64,000 nucleotides of DNA, taken from NCBI RefSeq assembly GCF_002086735.1, contig NZ_MVIJ01000033.1, positions 1 to 64,000 on the forward strand. The letters are read 5' to 3'. Of this stretch, positions 19,606-27,258 are shown in pieces. A program made the position numbers and the translations under genes. Position 1 is the stretch's first letter; each line of letters starts with the position of its first letter. Below the pieces are notes generated by a model. That model was not told the DNA's origin. It saw only the letters and a program-made list of their open reading frames with translations, and did no database searches. This DNA is from Mycobacterium scrofulaceum. Its GTDB lineage: Bacteria; Actinomycetota; Actinomycetes; Mycobacteriales; Mycobacteriaceae.

Positions 19606-21432
19606 TTGGGCCACTACATCGCTAACGTCCGTGATCTCGAGTTCAACCTCTTCGAAGTGCTCGGCGTGGGCGCCGTGCTGGGCGACGGACGCTTCAGCGA
19701 CCTCGACGAGGAAACCGCTCGAACCATCCTCGAAGAGGCCGCCCGCCTGGCCGAGGGCCCGGTGGCGGAAACCTTTGCCTTCGCCGACCGCAACCCGCCG
19801 GTCTTCGACCCGGCCGAGCACTCGATCAGCGTGCCGGACGAGTTGGCCAAGACCGTGCACGCGATCAAGGAGGCCGGTTGGTGGCGGCTGATGCTGGACG
19901 AACAGATCGGCGGCATGGCCGCCCCACCGCCGCTGGCATGGGCGGTGAACGAGATGATCATCTGCGCCAACCCTTCCGCGAACTTCTTCTGCCTCGGACC
20001 GTTGATGGCCCAGGCCCTCTACGTCGAGGGCAACGAAGAGCAACGGCGCTGGGCGGCCGAGGGCGTGGAACGCGGCTGGGCGGCCACCATGGTGCTCACC
20101 GAACCCGACGCGGGCTCGGACGTCGGCGCCGGCCGCGCGAAGGCCATCGAGCAACCCGACGGCACCTGGCACATCGAGGGGGTCAAGCGGTTCATCTCCG
20201 GTGGTGACGTCGGCGACACCGCCGCGAACATCTTCCACCTGGTGCTGGCACGGCCGGAGGGCGCCGGACCGGGAACCAAGGGGCTGAGCCTGTTCTATGT
20301 GCCGAACTTCCTGTTCGACCCCGACACCTTCGAACTCGGGCCCCGCAACGGGGTTTTTGCCACCGGGCTGGAACACAAGATGGGCATCAAGTCCTCCCCG
20401 ACATGCGAAATGACCTTCGGCGCAACCGATGTCCCCGCCGTCGGGTACCTCGTCGGCGACGTGCACAACGGGATCGCGCAGATGTTCACCGTGATCGAGC
20501 ACGCGCGCATGACGATCGGCGTCAAGGCCGCCGGGACGCTGTCCACGGGCTACCTGAACGCGCTGGCCTTCGCCAAGGAGCGGGTGCAGGGCGCGGACCT
20601 CACGCAGATGGCGGACAAGACCGCGCCGCGGGTGACGATCATGCACCACCCGGACGTCCGCCGCAGCCTGATGACGCAGAAGGCTTACGCCGAAGGTTTG
20701 CGGGCGTTGTACATGTACGCCGCCGCACACCAGGAAGACACGACGGCACAACATGTTTCGGGAGCCGATCACGAGATGGCGCACCGCGTGGACGACCTCC
20801 TGCTGCCGATCGTCAAGGGCGTGAGCTCGGAGCGGGCCTACGAAGTCCTGACCGAGTCGCTGCAGACGCTCGGCGGTTCGGGCTTCCTGCAGGACTATCC
20901 CCTCGAGCAGTACATCCGGGACGCCAAGATCGACTCGCTCTACGAGGGCACCACGGCCATCCAGGCGCTGGACTTCTTCTTCCGCAAGATCGTCCGCGAC
21001 CGCGGCCAGGCCCTGCAGTTCGTGACGGCCCAGATCACCGCGACGATCGACGCCTGCGACGAGGCGCTCAATCCGCAGGCGCTGTTGCTGCAGACCGCGC
21101 TCGACGAGGTCACGGCGATGACCGGCGCGTTGACCGGCTACCTGATGTCCGCCGCCCAGCACCCCACCGAGATCTACAAGGTCGGACTGGGGTCGGTGCG
21201 GTACCTACTCGCGGTCGGCGATCTGCTCATCGGCTGGCGGTTGCTGGTGCAGGCCGGCGTCGCGCACGCCGCACTGGCGGACGCTGCCGGAGACGACGCG
21301 GCGTTCTATCGGGGCAAGGTCGCGACCGCGGCGTTCTTCGCCAAGAACGTGCTGCCGAGGCTCGCGTCGCTGCGCAAGGTCATCGAGTCCATCGACGACG
21401 ACGTCATGCGCGTTCCCGAGCAGGCGTTCTGA
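19606..21432 (+). CDS. fadE15: Long-form acyl-CoA dehydrogenase (FadE15-like)
   Basis: A 608-residue acyl-CoA dehydrogenase of the large mycobacterial FadE5/FadE15 type. It has an N-terminal extension typical of this group, the FAD-binding motif TEPDAGSDVG (about 167-176) and the helical domain with ESLQTLGGSGFLQDYPLEQYIRDAKIDSLYEGTT (about 416-449). It then has the extra C-terminal helical domain (about 490-608) that distinguishes this group from ordinary 380-residue enzymes. It catalyses the first step of beta-oxidation. The start is a TTG at 19606 with AGGGAA upstream; sequence after it begins GHYIANVRDLEFNL as in relatives. It corresponds to Rv1467c (609 residues). Confidence 0.92.
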   Translation: MGHYIANVRDLEFNLFEVLGVGAVLGDGRFSDLDEETARTILEEAARLAEGPVAETFAFADRNPPVFDPAEHSISVPDELAKTVHAIKEAGWWRLMLDEQIGGMAAPPPLAWAVNEMIICANPSANFFCLGPLMAQALYVEGNEEQRRWAAEGVERGWAATMVLTEPDAGSDVGAGRAKAIEQPDGTWHIEGVKRFISGGDVGDTAANIFHLVLARPEGAGPGTKGLSLFYVPNFLFDPDTFELGPRNGVFATGLEHKMGIKSSPTCEMTFGATDVPAVGYLVGDVHNGIAQMFTVIEHARMTIGVKAAGTLSTGYLNALAFAKERVQGADLTQMADKTAPRVTIMHHPDVRRSLMTQKAYAEGLRALYMYAAAHQEDTTAQHVSGADHEMAHRVDDLLLPIVKGVSSERAYEVLTESLQTLGGSGFLQDYPLEQYIRDAKIDSLYEGTTAIQALDFFFRKIVRDRGQALQFVTAQITATIDACDEALNPQALLLQTALDEVTAMTGALTGYLMSAAQHPTEIYKVGLGSVRYLLAVGDLLIGWRLLVQAGVAHAALADAAGDDAAFYRGKVATAAFFAKNVLPRLASLRKVIESIDDDVMRVPEQAF

Positions 21433-21519
21433 CCGTCCCGCGCGTTACACACAGGTTACGTACAGCTTCAACCGGTAATACCCATTCCGTCGGGTCCAAC
21501 CACGATGGGAGAAACGTTG

Positions 21520-22305
21520 ATGTCTGCCAGCTGTCCAACCCCCCGGCTCACCCGGGTCGCAGTCCTCGGGGTCGCCGGGGTCGCCGCGCTGTCCCTCGCC
21601 GCGTGCGGTTCGTCCAACAAGTCGAGTCCGACCACGTCGACGTCGACGTCCACGTCGGTGGTGACGTCGACGACCACATCGCCGGGACCGGCCACCGGCG
21701 AAGCCAAGGTCAGCGGCATGATCGCGTCGGTGGCGGGCAACTCGATGCAGGTCACCAAGCAGGACAACTCCACCGCCGCGGTGAACTTCACCTCCACCAC
21801 CAAGGTCACCGAGACCACGCCCGCCGCGCTGACCGACGTCACCTCGGGCAGCTGCGTGACCGTGCGGCCCGCCCGGGAAGCCCAGGGCGGTCAGCCCGTC
21901 ACCGCGGCGTCGGTGAAGGTCAGCCCCTCCGTCAATGGGGCGTGCCCGGCCAAGCCGACGGCGCAGAGTCCGAGTTCCCCCACGCCGCCGCCCCCGGGGT
22001 CACCGGCGCCGGCCCCGAAACCGGCCGCCATCCGGGGTTCGGTCGCCTCGGTGGCGGGTAACACGATCAACGTCACCGGCACCGACCCCAGCGGCAACAC
22101 GACGCAGACGGCCGTGACGGTCGACGACAAGACGAAGTACATGAAGCAGTCCTCCGCCACCACGGACGCGATCGCGCAGGGTAAGTGCGTCTGGGCGCGC
22201 GGAACGATGGACAACGGGGGCGCGCTGCAGGCCACCAGCATCAACGTCCGGCAGGCCACCGACGGCAAATGCGGCAAGCCCAAGCCTCCCGGGCAGGGCG
22301 GCTGA
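21520..22305 (+). CDS. Lipoprotein with two DUF5666-like domains
   Basis: A 261-residue exported protein. A lipoprotein signal ends at the lipobox LAAC (Cys about residue 29), followed by a Ser/Thr-rich linker. Two repeats of a small beta domain follow at about 60-140 and 170-250. Each opens with a GxxASVAGN segment and holds one Cys pair (GSCVTV/GACP and GKCVWA/GKCG), so a disulfide per domain is likely. A Pro-rich linker separates them. The domain resembles DUF5666; function is unknown. The ATG at 21520 is preferred over that at 21505 because GGGAGAA lies seven bases before it. It is a paralogue of the next gene. Confidence 0.8.
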   Translation: MSASCPTPRLTRVAVLGVAGVAALSLAACGSSNKSSPTTSTSTSTSVVTSTTTSPGPATGEAKVSGMIASVAGNSMQVTKQDNSTAAVNFTSTTKVTETTPAALTDVTSGSCVTVRPAREAQGGQPVTAASVKVSPSVNGACPAKPTAQSPSSPTPPPPGSPAPAPKPAAIRGSVASVAGNTINVTGTDPSGNTTQTAVTVDDKTKYMKQSSATTDAIAQGKCVWARGTMDNGGALQATSINVRQATDGKCGKPKPPGQGG

Positions 22306-22337
22306 TCGCGGCCCCGGACGCTGAGATCACCGTCACA

Positions 22338-22374
22338 CCAGGTGAGCGCGGTTGTGACAACCGCGCTCACCTGG
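22338..22374. terminator. Perfect 16-bp stem between the two paralogous lipoprotein-type genes
   Basis: CCAGGTGAGCGCGGTT and its exact reverse complement are separated by the loop GTGAC. The stem is 32 bp past the stop of the first gene and about 40 bp before the start of the second. It has no T tract. It would act as a terminator or attenuator, or protect the upstream mRNA; symmetry means it could also be a protein-binding site. Confidence 0.6.
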
Positions 22375-22414
22375 GTATCCGCTGTCGATTGACCGCGCGA
22401 TCGGAGACGTGACG

Positions 22415-23152
22415 ATGCCCGCCAGTTCGGTAAGCCCCCGGCTCGCCCGGCTCGCGCTCGTGGCCGTGGTGGCGGTGATCGCGCTGTGCGTCGCAATGTG
22501 CCGTTCGAACGACACAAAACCCACGAGTCCCGCCAAGCCGGCGGTGACCCCGGCGGCCGCCGCGCCGGCGCCGAACGCGGCGCCGCCGCCCGCGCCCCCG
22601 CCCGCGGGCAAGGACCACGTCGAGGGGCTGATCGAGTCGGTGTCGGGCGGCACGATCGAGCTCCGCACCCGAAGCGGGAGCGCGACGGTGGACTTCGCGC
22701 CGTCCACGCGGGTCGTGCAGGTCGCCCCGGCCAAGCTGACCGACGTCACCCCGGGCAGCTGCGTCAACGTGCGCGCCGCCCCGCAGAGCGCTCCGACCGG
22801 TGGCGCGATCACGGCGCAGTCGGTGACGATCACCTCCGCCGTCGACGGCAGGTGTCCGCCGCCTGCCGGCTTCTACGGCACGGTCACCTCGGTCTCCGGC
22901 GACACCATCGGGGTCAGCGGCATCGGTCCGCAGGCGGCCCCCACCAACGTGACGGTCGCCAACTCGACGTCATACCAGCGGCAGACGCCCACGGGCGTCC
23001 AGGCGATCGCCCACGGGAAATGCATGGGGGCGCAGGGAATTCAGGACGCCGGCGTGCTGCACGCGGCCACGATCAGCCTCCAGACGTGCCCGCCGATGGG
23101 GCATCCGCACCACCACCACCTCCACCTGCCGCACCTGCCCTTCCACCTTTAG
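22415..23152 (+). CDS. Secreted DUF5666-like paralogue with a His-rich tail
   Basis: A 245-residue paralogue of the preceding lipoprotein: hydrophobic signal (about 10-30), Ala/Pro linker, then two DUF5666-like domains (about 65-145 and 150-225), each with a Cys pair. Two features differ. The residue before the putative lipid-bearing Cys is Met (AMC), a poor lipobox, so anchoring is uncertain. The C-terminus ends in a stretch with about nine His in twenty residues, which suggests metal binding. The ATG at 22415 follows GGAG by eight bases; the GTG at 22409 is too close to it. It converges on sufT. Confidence 0.75.
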   Translation: MPASSVSPRLARLALVAVVAVIALCVAMCRSNDTKPTSPAKPAVTPAAAAPAPNAAPPPAPPPAGKDHVEGLIESVSGGTIELRTRSGSATVDFAPSTRVVQVAPAKLTDVTPGSCVNVRAAPQSAPTGGAITAQSVTITSAVDGRCPPPAGFYGTVTSVSGDTIGVSGIGPQAAPTNVTVANSTSYQRQTPTGVQAIAHGKCMGAQGIQDAGVLHAATISLQTCPPMGHPHHHHLHLPHLPFHL

Positions 23153-23183
23153 CACCACTAGGCGGAGGGGGCCTGGATCAGCC

Positions 23184-23531
23184 TCAGACGGTGAAGCCGA
23201 GGGCGCGCAGTTGTTCGCGGCCGTCGTCGGTGATCTTGTCCGGGCCCCACGGCGGGTTCCACACCCAGTTGATCCGCAGGTCGTCCACCAGCCCGCTGCT
23301 GACCAGCGCGCTGCGTGACTGGTCCTCGATGACGTCGGTCAGCGGGCAGGCCGCCGAGGTCAACGTCATGTCGATCAGGGCCACGGTCCCGTCGTCGCCC
23401 TCTTCCACGTTGAGGCCGTAGACCAGTCCGAGATCGACGACGTTGATGCCCAGCTCGGGGTCGACGACGTCGCGCATCGCCTCCTCGAGGTCGGCAAGAA
23501 ATTCGTCACCCGGTGCGGCGGTCTCGCTCAT
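23184..23531 (-). CDS. sufT: SufT-like DUF59 (MIP18 family) Fe-S assembly protein
   Basis: A 115-residue protein of the MIP18/DUF59 family, with the signature DPELGINVVDLGLVYGL (about 24-40) and the conserved Cys in TLTSAACPLTD (about 62). Such proteins assist Fe-S cluster maturation or delivery. The ATG at 23531 has an AGGAGGAG ribosome site and lies inside the end of sufU, overlapping it by 26 bp, so translation is coupled. It is the last gene of the suf operon and corresponds to Rv1466. The symbol follows usage for SUF-linked DUF59 proteins. Confidence 0.9.
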   Translation of the reverse strand: MSETAAPGDEFLADLEEAMRDVVDPELGINVVDLGLVYGLNVEEGDDGTVALIDMTLTSAACPLTDVIEDQSRSALVSSGLVDDLRINWVWNPPWGPDKITDDGREQLRALGFTV

Positions 23532-24000
23532 CCTTCTCCTCCTCGAAGTCCGCGCCCCTGTCCGAGCAGGCTTGGGCCAGCGCGTCTTTGAACGCCATCC
23601 AGCCCAGCAGCGCACATTTCACCCGGGCCGGGTATTTCGCGACGCCCGCGAACGCGATCCCGTCCCCCAGAACGTCCTCGTCGCCCTCGATGGTGCCGCG
23701 GGAGGACACCATGTCGGTGAACGCCGCGACGGTGCGCAGCGCCTCGGGCACCGTTTGACCGATCACCTGCTGGGTCAGCACCGAGGTGGCCGCTTGGCTG
23801 ATCGAGCAGCCCTGCCCGTCATAGGAGACGTCCGCGACGCGCCGCCCGTCGTCGGAGAGCGCGACCCGCAGGGTCACCTCGTCACCGCAGACCGGGTTCA
23901 CGTGGGAAACCTGCGCGCCGAACGGCTCCCGCAGGCCGCGGTGCTGCGGATGCTTGTAGTGATCGAGGATCACGTCCTGATACATCTGCTCGAGGCGCAC
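23506..24000 (-). CDS. sufU: SufU-type Fe-S assembly protein
   Basis: A 164-residue NifU-like protein with the three conserved Cys of zinc-bound SufU: NPVCGDEV (about 38), GQGCSISQA (about 65) and VKCALLGW (about 128), plus the Asp in GDE. In Gram-positive SUF systems SufU accepts sulfur from SufS rather than acting as a scaffold. The start is a GTG two bases after the sufS stop. The Glu/Asp/Lys-rich tail overlaps the next gene. Corresponds to Rv1465. Confidence 0.95.
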   Translation of the reverse strand: MRLEQMYQDVILDHYKHPQHRGLREPFGAQVSHVNPVCGDEVTLRVALSDDGRRVADVSYDGQGCSISQAATSVLTQQVIGQTVPEALRTVAAFTDMVSSRGTIEGDEDVLGDGIAFAGVAKYPARVKCALLGWMAFKDALAQACSDRGADFEEEKDERDRRTG

Positions 24001-24002
24001 TG

Positions 24003-25250
24003 TCAGTCTCTCCCAAAGAATTCGAGGGCCCGCCGCACGCCGGCCACCAGACGCTGGACCTCCTCGGCGGTGTTGTACACCGCGAACGACGCCCGGGCGG
24101 TGGCCGCCACGCCGAACCGGCGATGCAGCGGCATCGCGCAGTGATGCCCGACGCGCACCGCGACACCCTCGTCGTCGAGCACCTGCCCGACGTCGTGCGC
24201 GTGCACACCGTCGACGACGAAAGAGACCGGCGAGCCACGGTTTTCCATCGCGGTCGGCCCGACGATCCGCACGCCGTCGATGCTTGACAGGCCGTCGATG
24301 GCCGCGGCGACCAGCGCCCGCTCATGCTCCTCGACCGCCGCCATGCCGATGGCGCCGAGATAGCGTGCCGCCGCGCCCAACCCGACCACTTGGGAGGTCA
24401 TCGGTGTGCCGGCCTCGAACCGTTGCGGCGCCGGCGCATACGTCGACGACTCCATGGTCACCGTCTCGATCATCGACCCACCGGTCAGGAACGGCGGCAG
24501 CTCCGAGAGCACCTGACGTCGGGCGTAGAGCACGCCGACCCCATTGGGGGCCAACATCTTGTGCCCGGAGAACGCGGCGAAGTCGACGTCGAGCGCGTGC
24601 AGGTCGACCGGCTGGTGCGGCACCGACTGGCAGGCGTCCAGCACCGTCACGGCGCCCACCGCCTTGGCGCGGCCGACCAGTTCGGCCACCGGCGCCACCG
24701 CGCCGGTCACGTTCGAGTGATGGCTGAAGGCAACGATCTTCACGCGCTCGTCGAGTTCCAGCGAGTCCAGGTCGATGCGCCCGTCGTCGGTGACGCCGTA
24801 CCAGCGCAGCGTGGCGCCGCTGCGACGGGCCAGCTCCTGCCACGGGACGATGTTGGCGTGGTGTTCGAGCTCGGTGGTGACGATGACGTCACCCTCGCCG
24901 ACGGCACGGTCAAACCGCTTGTCCCCCAGCACATATGACGCCAGGTTGAGCGCCTCGGTGGCGTTGCGGGTGAACACCAGCTCGTCGGCACCGGCGCCGA
25001 CGAACGCCGCGATGTCGGCGCGGCCCTGCTCGTAGGCGTCGGTCGCCTCCTCCATCAGCTGATGCGCCCCGCGGTGCACCGCCCCGTTGGAGGTGATCAA
25101 AAACTCGCGCTCGGCATCGAGCACCTGCAGCGGGCGCTGAGACGTCGCCCCGGAATCCAGGTACGCCAACTGCTTTCCGCCGCGCATGGTGCGCTTCAGG
25201 ATCGGAAAGTCGGCGCGGATGGCGTCGACGTCCAGGGGTGTCGGGGTCAT
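24003..25250 (-). CDS. sufS: Cysteine desulfurase SufS
   Basis: A 415-residue PLP enzyme of the class II (SufS/CsdA) desulfurases that strips sulfur from cysteine for cluster assembly. The PLP lysine is in AFSGHKMLAPNG (about 225-236). The sulfur-carrying Cys is in RVGHHCAMPLHRRFG (about 372), within the short loop typical of SufS. It begins two bases after the sufC stop, and SufU, its sulfur acceptor, follows. Corresponds to Rv1464 (csd). Confidence 0.97.
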   Translation of the reverse strand: MTPTPLDVDAIRADFPILKRTMRGGKQLAYLDSGATSQRPLQVLDAEREFLITSNGAVHRGAHQLMEEATDAYEQGRADIAAFVGAGADELVFTRNATEALNLASYVLGDKRFDRAVGEGDVIVTTELEHHANIVPWQELARRSGATLRWYGVTDDGRIDLDSLELDERVKIVAFSHHSNVTGAVAPVAELVGRAKAVGAVTVLDACQSVPHQPVDLHALDVDFAAFSGHKMLAPNGVGVLYARRQVLSELPPFLTGGSMIETVTMESSTYAPAPQRFEAGTPMTSQVVGLGAAARYLGAIGMAAVEEHERALVAAAIDGLSSIDGVRIVGPTAMENRGSPVSFVVDGVHAHDVGQVLDDEGVAVRVGHHCAMPLHRRFGVAATARASFAVYNTAEEVQRLVAGVRRALEFFGRD

Positions 25251-25252
25251 GC

Positions 25253-26074
25253 TTACGCCCCCGCGGCCGCCGCTCGCGGCGAAGCCGGGCGCAGGGGGTC
25301 GTCGCCATCGGTCTGGGTGAAGCGCACGTAGCCGTGCTCCTCGAGTTCGTCGGCCAGCTCCGGACCGCCGGACTCGACGATCCGGCCGCCGACGAACACG
25401 TGCACGAACTGCGGGCGGATGTAGCGCAGGATCCGGGTGTAGTGCGTGATGAGCAGGATGCCCCCGTGCTCGGACTCCGCATAGCGGTTCACGCCCTCGC
25501 TGACCACCCGCAGCGCGTCGACGTCCAGCCCGGAGTCCGTCTCGTCGAGGATGGCGATCTTGGGCTTGAGCAACCCCAGCTGCAGGATCTCGTGGCGCTT
25601 CTTCTCGCCGCCGGAAAACCCTTCGTTGACGCTGCGTTCGGCGAACGCCGGGTCGATGTCGAGGTCCGACATGGCGGCCTTGACCTCCTTGACCCAGTGC
25701 CGCAGTTTCGGCGGCTCGCCGCGGACGGCGGTGGCGGCGCTGCGCAGGAAGTTCGACATCGACACGCCGGGCACCTCGACGGGGTACTGCATGGCCAGGA
25801 ACAACCCGGCGCGGGCGCGCTCGTCGACGCTCATCTCCAGCACGTTCTGGCCGTCCAGCGTGATCGACCCGGACGTCACCCGGTATTTCGGGTGACCGGC
25901 GATCGCGTAGGACAGCGTGGACTTGCCCGAGCCGTTGGGCCCCATCACCGCGTGCGTCTCGCCGGACTTCACGGTGAGGTTGACGCCGGTGAGGATCGGG
26001 ATCTCGCGGCTGCCCTCGGGGGCGTTGGGGTCTTCGACGCTGACGTGCAGGTCTTTGATCTCGAGTGTGGTCAT
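25253..26074 (-). CDS. sufC: SUF ATPase SufC
   Basis: A 273-residue ABC-type ATPase with Walker A GPNGSGKST (about 45-53), the SUF-specific signature FSGGEKKR (about 153-160) and Walker B AILDETDSGLD. It forms the SufB-SufC-SufD complex that builds clusters using ATP. Its start overlaps the sufD stop (ATGA). The last 15-20 residues (DGDDPLRPASPRAAAAGA) look unlike SufC and match a repeated element found at the end of the gene at 53398, so the natural C-terminus was probably extended by repeat insertion. Confidence 0.97.
   Translation of the reverse strand: MTTLEIKDLHVSVEDPNAPEGSREIPILTGVNLTVKSGETHAVMGPNGSGKSTLSYAIAGHPKYRVTSGSITLDGQNVLEMSVDERARAGLFLAMQYPVEVPGVSMSNFLRSAATAVRGEPPKLRHWVKEVKAAMSDLDIDPAFAERSVNEGFSGGEKKRHEILQLGLLKPKIAILDETDSGLDVDALRVVSEGVNRYAESEHGGILLITHYTRILRYIRPQFVHVFVGGRIVESGGPELADELEEHGYVRFTQTDGDDPLRPASPRAAAAGA
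25271..25310 (-). repeat. In-frame C-terminal repeat element in sufC
   Basis: A 40-bp segment coding for DGDDPLRPASPRA at the 3' end of sufC matches the segment at 53419-53458 at 34 of 40 bases. The shared core, read on the minus strand, is GCGCCCGGCTTCGCCG. In the other copy it extends to a stem closed by a TTCG tetraloop; here the stem is imperfect. The two host genes are unrelated, so this is a dispersed element, not homology. Confidence 0.65.
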
Positions 26075-27258
26075 AGGGCTGTTTTCTTCTCCGTGATTTC
26101 CAGTTCGTGTTCGATGGCCGCGGTCAGGCGTTCCCGGAGCTCGGGTACGGCGATCTTGGAGATGATCTCGCCGAAGAAGCCGCGCACCACCAGCCGGCGG
26201 GCCTGGTCTTCGGGTATGCCGCGGGCACGCAGGTAGAACAGTTGCTCGTCGTCGAATCGCCCTGTGGCACTGGCGTGCCCGGCGCCGACGATCTCACCGG
26301 TTTCGATCTCCAAGTTGGGCACCGAGTCGGCGCGCGCGCCGTCGGTGAGCACCAGATTGCGGTTGACCTCGAAGGTTTCGGTGTCGGTGGCCTCGGCGCG
26401 GATCAGCACGTCGCCCACCCAGACGGTGTGCGCGTCGGGGCGCTGCGAAGCCGGATCTCCCTGCAGCGCACCCTTGTACAGCACGTTGGACTTGCAGTTG
26501 GGTTGCGCGTGGTCGACCAGCAGCCGCGACTCGAGGTGCTGCCCGTCGTCGGCGAAGTACAACCCGAGCAGCTCCGCGTCCCCGCCCGGACCGGTGTACC
26601 GCACGTTGGCCGACATGCGCACCACCTCGCCGCCCAGGGTGACGGCCACGTGCCGCAGCACCGCGTCCTTACCCAGCCGGGCGTGCTGTGCGGACAGGTG
26701 CACCATGTCGTCGGCCCAGTCCGCGATCCACACCACGGTCAGCCGGGCGGCGTCGTCGACGATGAATTCGACGTTGTCGGCGTAGGTTCCGCTCCCCCGA
26801 TGGTCGATCACCACGACCGCCTCGCCGAGTTCGGCGACGCTGATCTGCAGGTGCCCGTACGCGACCGCGCCGGCCCCGGGGCCGGTCACGGTGATGTTGA
26901 CCGGTTCGGCGATCTGCGTGTCGCGCCCGACGCTCACCAGCGTCGCGGAATTGAACGACGAAAACGCTTGCGCGGCAACCCTGTCGGCGGGCACACCGCC
27001 ACGGCCCAGCCGCTCGTCGCCGCGCCGGATGGTTTCGACCCGCACGCCGGGCTGTTCGCTGACGTCGATCCGCGCCACGCCCGTGGCCCGCGCGGAGCCG
27101 TCGTGCAGGCCGCGCAGCCGGCGCAGCGGGGTGAACCGCCAGATTTCGTCGCGCCCACTGGGCACCTCGAAGGCGTCCACGTCGAAGGACGCGAACAGCT
27201 CGCCCTTGTTGGCCGCGGCGAGGGCCGAACCCTCAACCGCCTCGGTAAATCCCGTCAC
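26071..27258 (-). CDS. sufD: Fe-S assembly protein SufD
   Basis: A 395-residue SufB/SufD-family protein with the beta-helix core (about 110-330) and the family C-terminus (SATGRFDDEQLFYLRARGIPEDQARRLVVRGFF, about 330-362). It pairs with SufB on the SufC ATPase. The start is the GTG at 27258, whose G is the last base of the sufB TAG stop, and its end overlaps sufC (ATGA). Corresponds to Rv1462. Confidence 0.96.
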   Translation of the reverse strand: MTGFTEAVEGSALAAANKGELFASFDVDAFEVPSGRDEIWRFTPLRRLRGLHDGSARATGVARIDVSEQPGVRVETIRRGDERLGRGGVPADRVAAQAFSSFNSATLVSVGRDTQIAEPVNITVTGPGAGAVAYGHLQISVAELGEAVVVIDHRGSGTYADNVEFIVDDAARLTVVWIADWADDMVHLSAQHARLGKDAVLRHVAVTLGGEVVRMSANVRYTGPGGDAELLGLYFADDGQHLESRLLVDHAQPNCKSNVLYKGALQGDPASQRPDAHTVWVGDVLIRAEATDTETFEVNRNLVLTDGARADSVPNLEIETGEIVGAGHASATGRFDDEQLFYLRARGIPEDQARRLVVRGFFGEIISKIAVPELRERLTAAIEHELEITEKKTAL

